A stretch of DNA of 64,000 bases from Tubiluchus corallicola (lineage: Eukaryota; Priapulida; Priapulimorpha; Priapulimorphida; Tubiluchidae). Positions within the stretch are counted from its first letter, which is position 1. The number at the start of each line of letters is the position of its first letter. The notes beneath the pieces are model-generated. The model was not told the DNA's origin, ran no database searches, and worked only from the letters and a program-made list of their open reading frames with translations. Where the stretch lies: assembly GCA_030141605.1 (NCBI GenBank), contig JAQGDQ010000468.1:113545-177544 (forward strand). Reading direction: 5' to 3'. The position numbers were made by a program, and so were the translations under genes. Positions 28,174 to 37,989 of the stretch are shown here, piece by piece.

Positions 28174-30768
28174 TCATTTTACCGTAACGGTACGACTGCC
28201 TTTACCTGAAATATCAAAGCTTTTGAGCTTCACCTCCCCCTGTACATTAACAGGCTTATCATACACTTTCGATGCAACTGTTGGCTCTGAACCATCAACA
28301 GTGTATCGTATGGACAAACCGGGAAACTCAGTATTTGCTTTTAATACTCCCCCCTCTACAATTGCTCCTGGAGGAGGAAGGCGATAGTTGTATCCGCCAT
28401 TTATACAGCTGAGTCTTGGAAGCTCCCTTTGAGCTATAGAATTTGCAAACAGGTTCCAGCCCTTGTTAACCTCTATGATGCGACTCTGCTCATCATCTAT
28501 CTTTTCCCACACTCTCTCCGAAGCCCAAGCACTCTCTGCAAAACCAAGCAACTTTGGAAGCATATAATACTCAATCATATCTCCACCTTTAATTGTCTCA
28601 CTCCACAACTGCGCTTCCACTCCATATATATTCTTCCTTGCTTCCGGCTTTAGCCGCTCCATATTTGCATACTCTTTAGCCTTATCTATCTTCCGCCCCA
28701 TAGATGTGTAATCAGTTGTCTTTAGACACTCGTACGGAGCAAATGTCCACGCATCACGAGTATTCACAAACCCTGCCCAGTACAGCCCTGGCTCCTTAGG
28801 ATCTTTATTATAAGCTAAATCAAAATAGAAATTTGACACATTACACAAAACAACTTTATAGCCACGATTTGCCAGCTTGTAACCAAGATCCTGATTCCCA
28901 AACAGATTATTCCAAACATAGGGCACAACACCATCTTCCACAAACTCGGTATTGAGCTCATGCCCCCCATCTTTCCTCTTTGTCAATACAACCTCTTCCC
29001 AACCATGCACCCTTAATCCCCTATCCTGCAGCCTATTGACCAGTTTGCGAAAAAAATATGTTTGCAAATTGTTGGGATCTACCTTTCCAGACTCTCGCTC
29101 CAATAACCTATCGATCATAGGAGACTTTGTCCATGCTCCTTCGGGAACCTCATCCCCACCCGTATGCATATCTGTCATCTCAAGGCCTGCCTCTTTATAC
29201 ATCTTCGCCATTTCATCCACAACCTTCTCATAAAACCGGTAAACAGACTCTCTGGCCACACAAACAACATTGTCCTTATACGACTGCGCAGACAAATACT
29301 GTGACTTATCATCAGGATCAATCAACCTATACTCATTAGCTGCCTCTTTTTTTCCCTCTTTCATAAGCCTTTCATAACGCGCCTCCATGGACTTTATAGC
29401 AGCTCTAGCATGTCCGGGAAAATTTAATACAGGGACAACCTTTATATGCCGCTCCGTTGCATACTTTAGTATCTCAATAAAATCTTCACGAGTGTAATAC
29501 CCACTCCCATTTTTCCCCTCCTCATAGGCAAAAGGCCCTGAACCATACGCCGGATGAAGCAAGGGAGCATCCATCCCGTAGGTGTGCTCACGCTGTCCGC
29601 CAACCAATGTTAACTCAGGCAGTCCAGGTATCTCAATGCGCCAACCCTCATCCTCTGTAGTATAAAACAAGAAATGGTTGAGCTTATAAAAAGACATAAT
29701 GTCCATTATCCTCTTTATGGTCTCCTTTGTCTGGAAATTACGGCACACATCAACATGAAGCCCTCTAAACTCAAATCGGGGGGCATCTGTCACCATTGTT
29801 GCATCCATACTGAAAGAAGCTTCTCTGTTCTGCCAGGCATCAAAAGGAACCAAAGCTAAAAAAGTTTGAATACCATAAAATACCCCAGCAGCACTATTGC
29901 CGGTAACTATTACCCCTTTAGAAGACACACTCACCGTATACGCCTCTTTATCAATACCTTTTGCCTTGACGCTGCCCAACTTCAGCAAAATTGCTTTATT
30001 TTTTGAAGCGGCAGAAGCTTCAGAAACCCTGAACTCTTGCCCGGTTATGCTGCTTAACCTCTTTGCCAAAAGGGTCGCTTCGCTCTCCAGCCCTTTTTGA
30101 TAATGAATAGGTAACCCATTACTAATAGTTATTGATCCTTTCTTTTTTGTTATCTTAACAGGAGAAGGGATCACCCTCTTTATCTTATCCTCAGGTAACA
30201 AAAACATAGCCTCATTATCGTGATAACAAAATTTAGATGTCGGAACAGGCTCCTCATCTCGACTGCCACGACTCATCTGCTCAGGCCTCACAAAAGGAGC
30301 AACACTGTAATTTGTCACCTCTACTACTCTTTCCTCTTTACCATCATCTCCATACAGTACAAAATATAGCCCCATAGGAGAATCTGCCTCTTTTATTACC
30401 CCTTCAGTGCCTCTATAGTGAATATCAATACCTTTCCCTACTTCAAGAGAAAACCCTTTATCTGGGACAAGCTTATACCAATCGCCATTAATGTGATGCA
30501 CTGTTGCCGGTTGTAGCACCGAGGAACTAATAATCGGGCGGGGAGCCATATTAAAGAACAATGCCCAATTTGAATCAGACAAAACAAAACCGCTGTTATT
30601 ACTGATCGAAAACATGGCCTCAAACCCATCTTTTGCATCAATAAAATTACTTACTAGCTCCCATTTGACAGATATCATCTCTACATTGGGAAATGACTTG
30701 CTCTTGCAATTTTTAGAATAAACTACAATGAAAGGGATAAACAAAAAATATAGTAATTTTTTTTTCAT
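28174..30768 (-). CDS. GH20 beta-N-acetylhexosaminidase, chitobiase type
   Basis: A full-length 864-residue enzyme. The N-terminal hydrophobic segment (LLYFLFIPFIVVYSK) is followed by a CHB_HEX carbohydrate-binding-like domain (about 30-165) and a GH20b domain (about 185-325). The catalytic barrel carries EFRGLHVDVCRNF, TTEDEGWRIEI, NFPGHARAAI and the Asp-Glu pair in MHTGGDEVPEGAW; WGE-type closing residues are in YGVEAQLWSET. A C-terminal immunoglobulin-like domain has YTVDGSEPT. It removes terminal GlcNAc or GalNAc from glycans in the periplasm or at the surface. It is divergent from the neighbouring NagX-like gene and could supply the activity lost in the broken PUL copy. Confidence 0.93.
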   Translation of the reverse strand: MKKKLLYFLFIPFIVVYSKNCKSKSFPNVEMISVKWELVSNFIDAKDGFEAMFSISNNSGFVLSDSNWALFFNMAPRPIISSSVLQPATVHHINGDWYKLVPDKGFSLEVGKGIDIHYRGTEGVIKEADSPMGLYFVLYGDDGKEERVVEVTNYSVAPFVRPEQMSRGSRDEEPVPTSKFCYHDNEAMFLLPEDKIKRVIPSPVKITKKKGSITISNGLPIHYQKGLESEATLLAKRLSSITGQEFRVSEASAASKNKAILLKLGSVKAKGIDKEAYTVSVSSKGVIVTGNSAAGVFYGIQTFLALVPFDAWQNREASFSMDATMVTDAPRFEFRGLHVDVCRNFQTKETIKRIMDIMSFYKLNHFLFYTTEDEGWRIEIPGLPELTLVGGQREHTYGMDAPLLHPAYGSGPFAYEEGKNGSGYYTREDFIEILKYATERHIKVVPVLNFPGHARAAIKSMEARYERLMKEGKKEAANEYRLIDPDDKSQYLSAQSYKDNVVCVARESVYRFYEKVVDEMAKMYKEAGLEMTDMHTGGDEVPEGAWTKSPMIDRLLERESGKVDPNNLQTYFFRKLVNRLQDRGLRVHGWEEVVLTKRKDGGHELNTEFVEDGVVPYVWNNLFGNQDLGYKLANRGYKVVLCNVSNFYFDLAYNKDPKEPGLYWAGFVNTRDAWTFAPYECLKTTDYTSMGRKIDKAKEYANMERLKPEARKNIYGVEAQLWSETIKGGDMIEYYMLPKLLGFAESAWASERVWEKIDDEQSRIIEVNKGWNLFANSIAQRELPRLSCINGGYNYRLPPPGAIVEGGVLKANTEFPGLSIRYTVDGSEPTVASKVYDKPVNVQGEVKLKSFDISGKGSRTVTVK

Positions 30769-31132
30769 AAGATATGTTTTTACAAAATTAGTGCTTGGCT
30801 TGAGCTTTCAACTTATAAAAATAAACTATATATTCCTATAAACCTAAAAAATTAAAAATTAAGAAATGCGAAATTTATAAACAATACTGGAGCAGACGCT
30901 TTACAACTATAACTTTCTTATACACTGTAGCTTCCCCGGAATGAAATTTTAGCTCATATCGGGGATAAATCAAAAATCCGTTACTTTGCCAACATAGATC
31001 ATGGACTTATAAAAAGAACATTGGCAGGGCAATAAAAAATAGTATAACTAATGTGACAACACTGCTGCATTACTTTCTCCTGTAATTTTATAACTTAGCG
31101 GATATTCCATTTTTTTAACTACTAAACTTAAA
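30769..31132. promoter_or_regulatory. Divergent intergenic region
   Basis: 364 bp separate the divergent GH20 and NagX-like genes, so both promoters must lie here. I see no exact TAnnTTTG element, only A/T-rich sequence. No repeat copy and no small gene are visible. Confidence 0.4.
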
Positions 31133-32233
31133 ATGACAAAACAAACAGACAGACTGATCTCGCTAGATGCCATGCGTGGCTTCACAATAGCGGCAATGAT
31201 CACAGTAAACTATCCGGGAAGCTGGGATCACGTATATGCCCCCCTCCTTCATGCCGAATGGAACGGAATCACACCTACAGACCTGATTGCCCCTTTCTTT
31301 CTATTTATAGTGGGTATATCTATCGCTTTTGCATATACAAAGCGCCTGAAAGCAGGTGTTCCAAAGACGGGTATGTATAAAAAAATTATAGGGCGTACAC
31401 TCAAAATATACCTTGTGGGACTGTTTCTAAACCTTCTCCCCGACTTCAACTTTGCAGAACTGAGATACACAGGAACTTTAGCAAGAATATCAATTGTATT
31501 CCTGTTTTGTGCAATGCTCTTTTTAAATAGCAACTGGAAAATTCAAGCCTGGATAGGAGGAGGAATACTAGTAACATACTGGTTAGCTATGACACTGATA
31601 CCTACGCCAGGAGAGGGAAAGGTAATGCTTGAAAGAGGGATAAACCTGGCGGCATGGATAGATGAAAAATACATGCCCGGAAAGCTTTGGCAGGGAAGCT
31701 GGGACCCAGAAGGAATACTTAGCACATTCCCGTCGTTTGTTACAGGCATAACAGGCTTGATTGCAGGGCGCCTGCTACTAAACAACAAACTATTGAAACA
31801 TGAAAAATCAATATTTTTAATGATAGGCGGACTGTTTGTAACAATAGTAGGATACCTCTGGGGGCTTACCTTCCCTGTAAATAAAAATATATGGACAAGC
31901 TCATTCGTACTGGTTACATCGGGTATGGCATCACTACTCTTGGGAGCAGTTTACTTCCTGGTTGATATACAAAAAAGAAAAAAAGGAACTAAACCAGGAA
32001 TTATCTTTGGTGCCAATGCAATCACTGTTTATGTCCTCGCAGATGTATTTGCGCTACTATTTTATCACCTATCAATAGGATGTAACACCTTAGACGGACA
32101 CTTCATGGCAATTTTCACATCCGCAGGATTAACGCCAAAATTTGTCAGTCTTACATACTCACTTATATTTATAACAATAAACTTTATTCCCGCTTACATA
32201 CTGTATAAAAAGAAAATATTTATAAAACTTTAA
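31133..32233 (+). CDS. DUF5009 / NagX-like membrane acyltransferase-family protein
   Basis: A 366-residue multi-pass membrane protein (about 10 helices). The N-terminal signature is DRLISLDAMRGFTIAAMITV, then PTDLIAPFFLFIVGISIAFA. It is related to heparan-alpha-glucosaminide N-acetyltransferases and shorter than the PUL homologue at 5066-6466. Placement beside the GH20 gene suggests N-acetylhexosamine uptake or acetylation, which is an inference. A strong hairpin terminator follows at 32240. Confidence 0.85.
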   Translation: MTKQTDRLISLDAMRGFTIAAMITVNYPGSWDHVYAPLLHAEWNGITPTDLIAPFFLFIVGISIAFAYTKRLKAGVPKTGMYKKIIGRTLKIYLVGLFLNLLPDFNFAELRYTGTLARISIVFLFCAMLFLNSNWKIQAWIGGGILVTYWLAMTLIPTPGEGKVMLERGINLAAWIDEKYMPGKLWQGSWDPEGILSTFPSFVTGITGLIAGRLLLNNKLLKHEKSIFLMIGGLFVTIVGYLWGLTFPVNKNIWTSSFVLVTSGMASLLLGAVYFLVDIQKRKKGTKPGIIFGANAITVYVLADVFALLFYHLSIGCNTLDGHFMAIFTSAGLTPKFVSLTYSLIFITINFIPAYILYKKKIFIKL

Positions 32234-32239
32234 AAACAA

Positions 32240-32284
32240 AGAGGAAAGGGTACTCCATTTATCACCCTCTCCTCTTTCTTTCTC
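32240..32284 (+). terminator. Intrinsic terminator
   Basis: agaggaaagggt and accctctcctct pair around an 11-nt loop with a single mismatch, followed by a T-rich run (ttctttct). It ends transcription of the NagX-like gene. Confidence 0.8.
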
Positions 32285-32320
32285 TCTCTCTTTACCACAC
32301 ATACTCTTACTTTTGAATTG

Positions 32321-32458
32321 ATATCTTTGCAAAATGAAAAACCTTGACTCTTACTTAAAAAGAGTCAATGAAAATTTGCAGCCTGCTTCCAAATAAAAAT
32401 TTTAAAAGAGGATTTTGAAAAAATATTAATAAAAAGATGAGCTTTGCAAAGGTCTCAT
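32321..32458 (+). repeat. Dispersed intergenic repeat, copy M2
   Basis: The left end is GATATCTTTGCAAAATG and the right end AAAGATGAGCTTTGCAAAGG then TCTCAT. The right end lies directly before the porin gene; a TATATTTG -7-like motif begins 15 nt after its TTTG. Confidence 0.75.
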
Positions 32459-32475
32459 GCCTATATTTGCGAATA

Positions 32476-35055
32476 ATGAAATTATGTTGGCACATATTAC
32501 TACTTCTAATATCGTTTCTGCTTTTTAAAGCATCATTAGGGCAAGTACCTGAAACGGATCCGGGGATAAATATAACTCCTGTAGAATTAAAAATGAAACA
32601 GGACACAACAACAATTAGCCCTTCCGGAAAAGAAGACTCTGTTCAGGGCACAATAAAAGATAAACTACCTGAAGAAGAAAGCCTACCACAGGACACAATA
32701 AGAGAAAGACCACTTGAAGGAGAAGACCTACCACAGGACACAATAAAAGATAAACTACCTGAAGAAGAAAACCTACCACAGGACACAATAAGAGAAAGAC
32801 CACTTGATGGAAAAGGCCTACCGCAGGACACAATAAGAGAAAGACCATTTGATGGAGAAGGTCTCCCACAAGACACAATAAGAGAAAGACCACTTGATGG
32901 AGAAGGTCTCCCACAAGACACAATAAGAGAAAGACCATTTGATGGAGAAGGTCTCCCACAAGACACAATAAGAGAAAGACCACTTGATGGAGAAGGTCTC
33001 CCACAAGACACAATAAGAGAAAGACCATTTGATGGAGAAGACCTACCACAGGACACAACAAGAAGGATGCCACCGGGAAGAGAGGACTTAATGCAGGATT
33101 CAATAAAGAGAAGTCCATCCGGGAAAAAAGGAGGAAGTAAAGACTCAATAGTCCCAAGAATTCATGTATATAAGCTGACTAATGACTTATCTGAGGTAAA
33201 AGAGGTCGCTTTAGATACAATGCTACAGAATTTTCATATCTATAACCCAGTATACAGAAATAGCATATCTGCTCAAACATTAGGTAACCTTGGCTCACCA
33301 TACCAATATGGGGATTACTTTTCGAGAAAAGATAAAAATGGCCTCATATTTCTAAGAAGCCTGGAAGACTATGGTATATGGACACATGATATTGAATTCT
33401 ACAACACAACAACGCCTTACACTCTTCTTGGATATGGACAGTGGTTTATCAACAGGCCAACAGAAGAAACATGGTTAAAAACAATACACACCCAAAACCC
33501 AAGCCCATACTCAAACTTTGGACTATACTATAACTCAATAAGTTCAGATGGTAAATACCTGAGGCAGAAAGCAAACAACCGTAATGCTGGCATCTTTTCA
33601 AGCTATGAAGGGAATAGATATGAACTGTGGATGTCAGCCGGATATAACAAATTTGGAAATCAAGAGAACGGAGGGCTTCTGAACCCTGAGGACTTAGAAA
33701 ATCCTGACCTGGAAGCGAAAAATATGCCTATATGGCTAAATGATGCCAACTCAGAAGCAACAAGCTATTTCCTGACTGTATCCCACCAGTTTAAATTTGG
33801 AAAATGGAGAGAAGTACAAGTAGAGGATGAAATATACGAAGAGTTCGTCCCTCAAGCATCCATAATGCACATCATTGACTTTGAAGATAACACACGTCAG
33901 TATTTCGAAATTGACCCAAACCCTAACTTCATTTTTCCGGGAGAGGGGTACCCAACATACTTCTATGGAGAGGATCACACACCCTATATATACGAGAATG
34001 AGGGGACAGAAGATATTCCTGCAACACAAGATATTACAGGAATGCAGCGACTAACAAACAAACTGTACCTTAAAATACTTGAATCTGCCGACCGAAAATA
34101 CAGCTTCGGGAAAAGTGTATTTATCGGTAATGATATACTGAAAATGCGCTACCCCAGAATGACCCCAATCAGCCCACCGCCAACACTAATTGCTCCTTTA
34201 GGATTTACACAGTCAGAAAAATTAACAAACACATTTGTGGGAGGCTCATTACATCGCTTCAAAGGACAATCATGGGACTGGGTAATAAATGGTAAATACT
34301 ACTTGCAAGGGTATCGTGCAGCCGACTTTGAAATATGGGGAGATATAGCAAAATACCTGAAAACTCAAAAGGACACTTCATTAGTGAAAATCAGTGGACA
34401 TTTAAAAAACAGCACCCCTGATTACTTCTTTAACAACTATTACTCAAATCACTACGCTTGGAAAAATGATTTTAGTAAAACCTATGACCTAACGCTAAAA
34501 ACTCTGTTCGAAAAGCCGGAATGGAACCTTAAAGCAAGCGCGAGTTATAGTATAATAAATAACTATATATTCCTAAATGAAAACGCTGTTCCCGAACAGG
34601 CAAGCAGTGAATTTTCCATTTTTCAGGGATATATAGATAAAAGCTTCATTGCGGGGCCACTACATATAGATAATCGCATTATGTATCAGACGACATCAAC
34701 CAATAGGTTTATGAAACTACCGGCTTTTATATACCGTAACAGCACATACTTCCGGTTTATTCTAAGCAATGTCCTGCATGTACAGGTAGGCTTTGACTTC
34801 AGATATGAAACAAAGTACTATGCTGATAAATACTCCCCAGCTCTGGGTATGTTTTACCTGCAAGATGAAGAAAAAATAGGTGAATATCCATGGATAGACG
34901 CATTCTTAAACTTCAAGCTTAAACGAACACGCTTTTATGTTAAATCCTCCAATATGTGGCAAATAGGCAATGACAAAGGATATATCACATCACCAATGCA
35001 TGGAGGACAACCGCTTCTATGGTCATTTGGATTATCATGGACATTCTACGACTAG
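32476..35055 (+). CDS. Putative outer-membrane porin with a tandem-repeat linker
   Basis: Start set at the ATG at 32476 (MKLCWHILLLLISFLLFKAS, signal peptide); the upstream extension MSFAKVS is encoded by the dispersed repeat. The protein has 859 residues. Residues about 70-219 are ten 15-residue repeats (LPQDTIRERPLDGEG type), hydrophilic and probably disordered. Residues from about 250 are beta-rich with frequent aromatic-ended strands and a C-terminal FGLSWTFYD, fitting the Bacteroidota 'putative porin' (Porin_10-like) family. It probably forms an outer-membrane channel; substrate unknown. The repeat tract varies between Leu and Phe in alternate units, suggesting recent expansion. Confidence 0.75.
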   Translation: MKLCWHILLLLISFLLFKASLGQVPETDPGINITPVELKMKQDTTTISPSGKEDSVQGTIKDKLPEEESLPQDTIRERPLEGEDLPQDTIKDKLPEEENLPQDTIRERPLDGKGLPQDTIRERPFDGEGLPQDTIRERPLDGEGLPQDTIRERPFDGEGLPQDTIRERPLDGEGLPQDTIRERPFDGEDLPQDTTRRMPPGREDLMQDSIKRSPSGKKGGSKDSIVPRIHVYKLTNDLSEVKEVALDTMLQNFHIYNPVYRNSISAQTLGNLGSPYQYGDYFSRKDKNGLIFLRSLEDYGIWTHDIEFYNTTTPYTLLGYGQWFINRPTEETWLKTIHTQNPSPYSNFGLYYNSISSDGKYLRQKANNRNAGIFSSYEGNRYELWMSAGYNKFGNQENGGLLNPEDLENPDLEAKNMPIWLNDANSEATSYFLTVSHQFKFGKWREVQVEDEIYEEFVPQASIMHIIDFEDNTRQYFEIDPNPNFIFPGEGYPTYFYGEDHTPYIYENEGTEDIPATQDITGMQRLTNKLYLKILESADRKYSFGKSVFIGNDILKMRYPRMTPISPPPTLIAPLGFTQSEKLTNTFVGGSLHRFKGQSWDWVINGKYYLQGYRAADFEIWGDIAKYLKTQKDTSLVKISGHLKNSTPDYFFNNYYSNHYAWKNDFSKTYDLTLKTLFEKPEWNLKASASYSIINNYIFLNENAVPEQASSEFSIFQGYIDKSFIAGPLHIDNRIMYQTTSTNRFMKLPAFIYRNSTYFRFILSNVLHVQVGFDFRYETKYYADKYSPALGMFYLQDEEKIGEYPWIDAFLNFKLKRTRFYVKSSNMWQIGNDKGYITSPMHGGQPLLWSFGLSWTFYD
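32683..33132 (+). repeat. 45-bp coding tandem repeat (10 units)
   Basis: Ten units of 45 bp encode LPQDTIRERP[LF]DGEG variants. Units 3-8 are almost identical and alternate Leu/Phe, so a 90-bp duplication is superimposed. Units 1, 2, 9 and 10 are more diverged, as expected if expansion happens in the middle. The long minus-strand frames over it are by-products. Confidence 0.9.
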
Positions 35056-35077
35056 CCTACAAAGTTATCTCATAACC

Positions 35078-35140
35078 AAGGACACTGGAGATGACTTTAA
35101 CAAAAATATTAATAAAAAGATGAGCTTTGCAAAGGCCTTA
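35078..35140 (+). repeat. Dispersed intergenic repeat, copy M3 (right part)
   Basis: Only the right half is kept: GACTTTAACAAAAATATTAA, then AAAAAGATGAGCTTTGCAAA and GGCC. It lies between the porin and CE15 genes and ends 12 bp before the CE15 start. Confidence 0.7.
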
Positions 35141-35152
35141 CAACTACACAAG

Positions 35153-36439
35153 ATGAAAAAAATACTCCTGCTTACAGGCATGATGTTTCTCTCCCTTGCA
35201 CTATTCTCACAAAACAAAATAAACTATAACGAAGAAAAAACTCCCGAATATACCCTGCCTGACCCGCTGGTAAAAGAGAATGGGGGAAAAATTGTCACCC
35301 CAGAGATGTGGGAGCAGCACAGAAATGAGATACTTTCGCACTTTGAAAGCAAAATATATGGGAAAATGCCATCGGAAAAGATTACCATAAAGAGCGAAAC
35401 TGTATCCGTAAAAAATAATGCTTTAGAAGGCAGGGCAATTCGCAAGGAGGTGAAACTATCACTCAGTAGAAATGCAAGAAATATAGAAATACTTGCTCTG
35501 CTCTACCTACCAAAAATTAACGAAGCAGTACCTGTCTTTATGGGATACAACTTTCATGGCAATCACACAATAACACTTGAAGACGATGTGCTGCTTACAC
35601 AATCATGGGTCAGAAACAACAAAAACCTCCATGTAGATAACAATAGGACTACAGAGCAATCCAGGGGTATGAATCACTCCAGATGGAGCCCTGAGGAAAT
35701 TATAAAACGGGGCTACGGACTGGTAACAATCTATTATGGAGACGTTGACCCTGACTACGACGATGGATTTAAGAATGGTGTTCACAAACTATTCCCCGAT
35801 GCTGAAAGAAATAAAACCTCAGCCGGTAACATTGCAACATGGGCATGGGGGCTTTCGCGTGTAATGGACTACTTGCAAAACAACAACAAAATTGACAAGG
35901 TGATCATCATAGGGCACTCCCGCCTCGGGAAAGCTGCTCTTTGGGCTGGAGCAACCGATACACGCTTCTCAGCTGTTATCTCCAACAACTCAGGATGCGG
36001 TGGCGCAGCAATATCCCGAAGAAGATTTGGGGAAACGATAGAACGAATAAACAACTCCTTCCCCCACTGGTTCTGTGGCAACTTTAAAAAATACAACAAC
36101 AATGAGTCCCAGCTGCCGGTAGACCAGCACCAACTTATATCCCTTATCGCACCGCGCCCAGTATATGTTGCCAGTGCAACCCAAGACAAGTGGGCAGACC
36201 CCAAAGGTGAATTCCTATCATGCCTTAACGCCTCATCCGTTTATAAGCTGCTAGGAACAGAAGGGTTGCCGGTTGCCGACATGCCTCCCCCTGACACTCC
36301 CATCCACGGCACTATAGGCTATCACATACGTACAGGAAAACACGATGTCACAAACTACGACTGGCAAAGGTACATGGACTTTGCAGACAAGCACTTTGGA
36401 AAACCAACTGAACCCGTAAACAATATCACCCCTCAATAA
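35153..36439 (+). CDS. CE15-like (glucuronoyl esterase/acetyl xylan esterase type) hydrolase
   Basis: Start set at the ATG at 35153 (MKKILLLTGMMFLSLALFSQ, signal peptide); the longer frame runs back through repeat M3 and into the porin gene. The mature protein of about 410 residues has an alpha/beta-hydrolase fold: oxyanion region FMGYNFHGNHT, nucleophile IIGHSRLGKAALWAGA, SNNSGCGGAA and a C-terminal His in RTGKHDVTNYDW. CE15 enzymes cleave the ester between lignin and glucuronic acid in xylan; related bacterial members act on other uronate esters. Its substrate here cannot be set from context. No break is seen. Confidence 0.82.
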   Translation: MKKILLLTGMMFLSLALFSQNKINYNEEKTPEYTLPDPLVKENGGKIVTPEMWEQHRNEILSHFESKIYGKMPSEKITIKSETVSVKNNALEGRAIRKEVKLSLSRNARNIEILALLYLPKINEAVPVFMGYNFHGNHTITLEDDVLLTQSWVRNNKNLHVDNNRTTEQSRGMNHSRWSPEEIIKRGYGLVTIYYGDVDPDYDDGFKNGVHKLFPDAERNKTSAGNIATWAWGLSRVMDYLQNNNKIDKVIIIGHSRLGKAALWAGATDTRFSAVISNNSGCGGAAISRRRFGETIERINNSFPHWFCGNFKKYNNNESQLPVDQHQLISLIAPRPVYVASATQDKWADPKGEFLSCLNASSVYKLLGTEGLPVADMPPPDTPIHGTIGYHIRTGKHDVTNYDWQRYMDFADKHFGKPTEPVNNITPQ

Positions 36440-36442
36440 AAA

Positions 36443-36490
36443 ACAAAACCTTTGCAAAACAAAACCTTTGCAAAACAAAACCTTTGCAAA
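36443..36490 (+). repeat. 16-bp tandem repeat, three units
   Basis: Three exact copies of acaaaacctttgcaaa stand side by side. The unit is the left terminal repeat of the dispersed family, so the left end of copy M4 has been triplicated. Confidence 0.85.
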
Positions 36491-36615
36491 ACGAAACTTT
36501 TGGCTCCAATGAGGAAAAGCTCAATGAAAAATTGCGGATTAATGATGCAAATAAAGATTCTGAAGAGGACTCTGACAGAAATATAACAAAAAGATGAACT
36601 TTACAAAGGTCTCAA
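36475..36615 (+). repeat. Dispersed intergenic repeat, copy M4
   Basis: The left end is AACCTTTGCAAAACG, the middle AATGAGGAAAAGCTCAATG, and the right end AAAAGATGAACTTTACAAAG then GTCTCA. It lies between the CE15 gene and the IS256 element. Confidence 0.75.
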
Positions 36616-36690
36616 ACCGGGGGAAAGCACCTTTTTCGGACACTGTTTCACAAAGTGTGTAAACTAAAAAAATACCGAGGGTTTGGCTAT

Positions 36691-37887
36691 TTATAGCTGG
36701 ACCCTTTTTTCAAATATAACTAAGAACTGATTCAAGACAATGCCCCAGTTTCTGATTGGCATTGACCATTTTTTAGTTGCTTCTCTGGTTGCCAAAAATA
36801 CAGATTTCATTACAGCCTGGTCTGACGGGAATGAAAGTTTGTTTTTTGTGTATTTTCTGATTTTTCCGTTGAGATTCTCAATCAGGTTGGTTGTATAAAT
36901 TATCTTTCTGATTTCCAGCGGAAACTCAAAGAATACTGTTAGGTCTTCCCAGTTGTCTCGCCAGCTTTTAATTGCGTAAGAGTATTTATCCTCCCAAGCT
37001 GATGCAAAATCTTCTAAAGCTGCTTTTGCAGCCTCTTTTGTAGGGGCGTTATAGATTTGCTTCATATCTTTTGTAAATGCCTTTTTATCTTTCCAAACCA
37101 CGTATCTGCTTGCGTTACGGATTTGATGAACAACACATATTTGTGTTTTAGATTCAGGGAAAACAGTTCGGATAGTATCTGTAAAGCCATTCAAGTTATC
37201 TGTTGCCGTAATCAGAATATCGTTAACTCCACGGGGTTTCATATCGGTAAGTACGTTCATCCAAAAGGCAGCGGACTCACTCTTGCCCAACCATAAGCCA
37301 AGAACCTCTTTTTTCCCATCTCTGCGAAGTCCTACGGCAATGTAAACGGTTTTGTTGACGACCTTAGAGTTCTCCCGCACTTTAAATACAATGCCATCCA
37401 TCCAAACAATTAGGTATACAGTTTCCAGAGGTCGGTTCTGCCACGCTACAATGTCGTTGGTGACTGAATCGGTAATCCTTGATATGGTGGATGTGGAAAC
37501 TTCAAAACCGTATAGCTCCCGAATTTGCTCTTCAATATCGCTATTACTCATTCCTTTAGCATAAAACGAAACAATGATATTCTCTAAGCCATCAACCATG
37601 TTCCCTCCTTTGGGTACAATCATCGGATTAAACGAAGCATCACGGTCTCGGGGAACCTGAATGTTGGATTCTCCCAGAGTGGTTCGGACTCTCTTCTCTG
37701 AATAGCCATTGCGGGCATTCTGATTATCCGATTTTTGATTCTTATCATAGCCTAAATGACCATCGAGTTCTCCTTCAAGCATCTTTTCAATGCCTCGTTT
37801 TTGGAGCTCTTGTAAAAAACCATTGAGCTCTTCCCCTGAATTAAATTGTTCAAGGAAATCATCATTTAATAAATCTTCTTTTTTCAT
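36691..37887 (-). CDS. IS256-family (mutator-type) transposase
   Basis: A 398-residue transposase of normal length. Seen are the N-terminal [25 protein letters not shown]; the catalytic region [20 protein letters not shown] (first Asp), [12 protein letters not shown] (second Asp), [19 protein letters not shown] (the conserved CxxHxxRN motif) and, near the end, [19 protein letters not shown] (Glu). These are the Transposase_mut features. The frame is intact, so the element may be active. Confidence 0.95.
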   Translation of the reverse strand: MKKEDLLNDDFLEQFNSGEELNGFLQELQKRGIEKMLEGELDGHLGYDKNQKSDNQNARNGYSEKRVRTTLGESNIQVPRDRDASFNPMIVPKGGNMVDGLENIIVSFYAKGMSNSDIEEQIRELYGFEVSTSTISRITDSVTNDIVAWQNRPLETVYLIVWMDGIVFKVRENSKVVNKTVYIAVGLRRDGKKEVLGLWLGKSESAAFWMNVLTDMKPRGVNDILITATDNLNGFTDTIRTVFPESKTQICVVHQIRNASRYVVWKDKKAFTKDMKQIYNAPTKEAAKAALEDFASAWEDKYSYAIKSWRDNWEDLTVFFEFPLEIRKIIYTTNLIENLNGKIRKYTKNKLSFPSDQAVMKSVFLATREATKKWSMPIRNWGIVLNQFLVIFEKRVQL

Positions 37888-37916
37888 TACTGTCTAAAGT
37901 TTTAAAATTAAACAAA

Positions 37917-37948
37917 AAAATGCCGAGGGTTGCAACCCTCGGCATTTT
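37917..37948. terminator. Perfect 32-bp palindrome in the IS256 end
   Basis: aaaatgccgagggttg followed by its exact reverse complement. It lies between the right terminal repeat and the transposase start. Compare 19813-19844, where two paired bases differ. Confidence 0.6.
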
Positions 37949-37989
37949 CTATTTACACAGTTTATGAGATAGTGCTCTTTTTCGTATCC

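Larger units (their letters stand above)
36639..37976 (-). mobile_element. IS256-family insertion sequence, intact
   Basis: An 8-bp target duplication ctttttcg flanks it (36631-36638 and 37977-37984). The terminal inverted repeats are 25 bp with 19 matches, both ending ...tgtgtaaa. The total is 1338 bp with one transposase gene. It inserted 13 bp beyond the thrC stop codon. A second, truncated copy is at 19597-19872. Confidence 0.93.

Noticed and set aside
32683-33132. Regularly spaced repeats as a CRISPR array
   Set aside because: The units are contiguous, in frame with a protein, and there are no unique spacers or cas genes.
32615-33157. Long minus-strand open frames over the porin repeat (up to 180 codons) with regular Leu-rich or Ser-rich repeats
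   Set aside because: They exist only because the 45-bp units repeat in every frame. The plus-strand frame has a signal peptide and continues into a barrel domain.
36639-37976. Possibility that the IS256 insertion disrupts thrC
   Set aside because: The target duplication begins 6 bp outside the thrC stop codon, and the thrC protein is complete.
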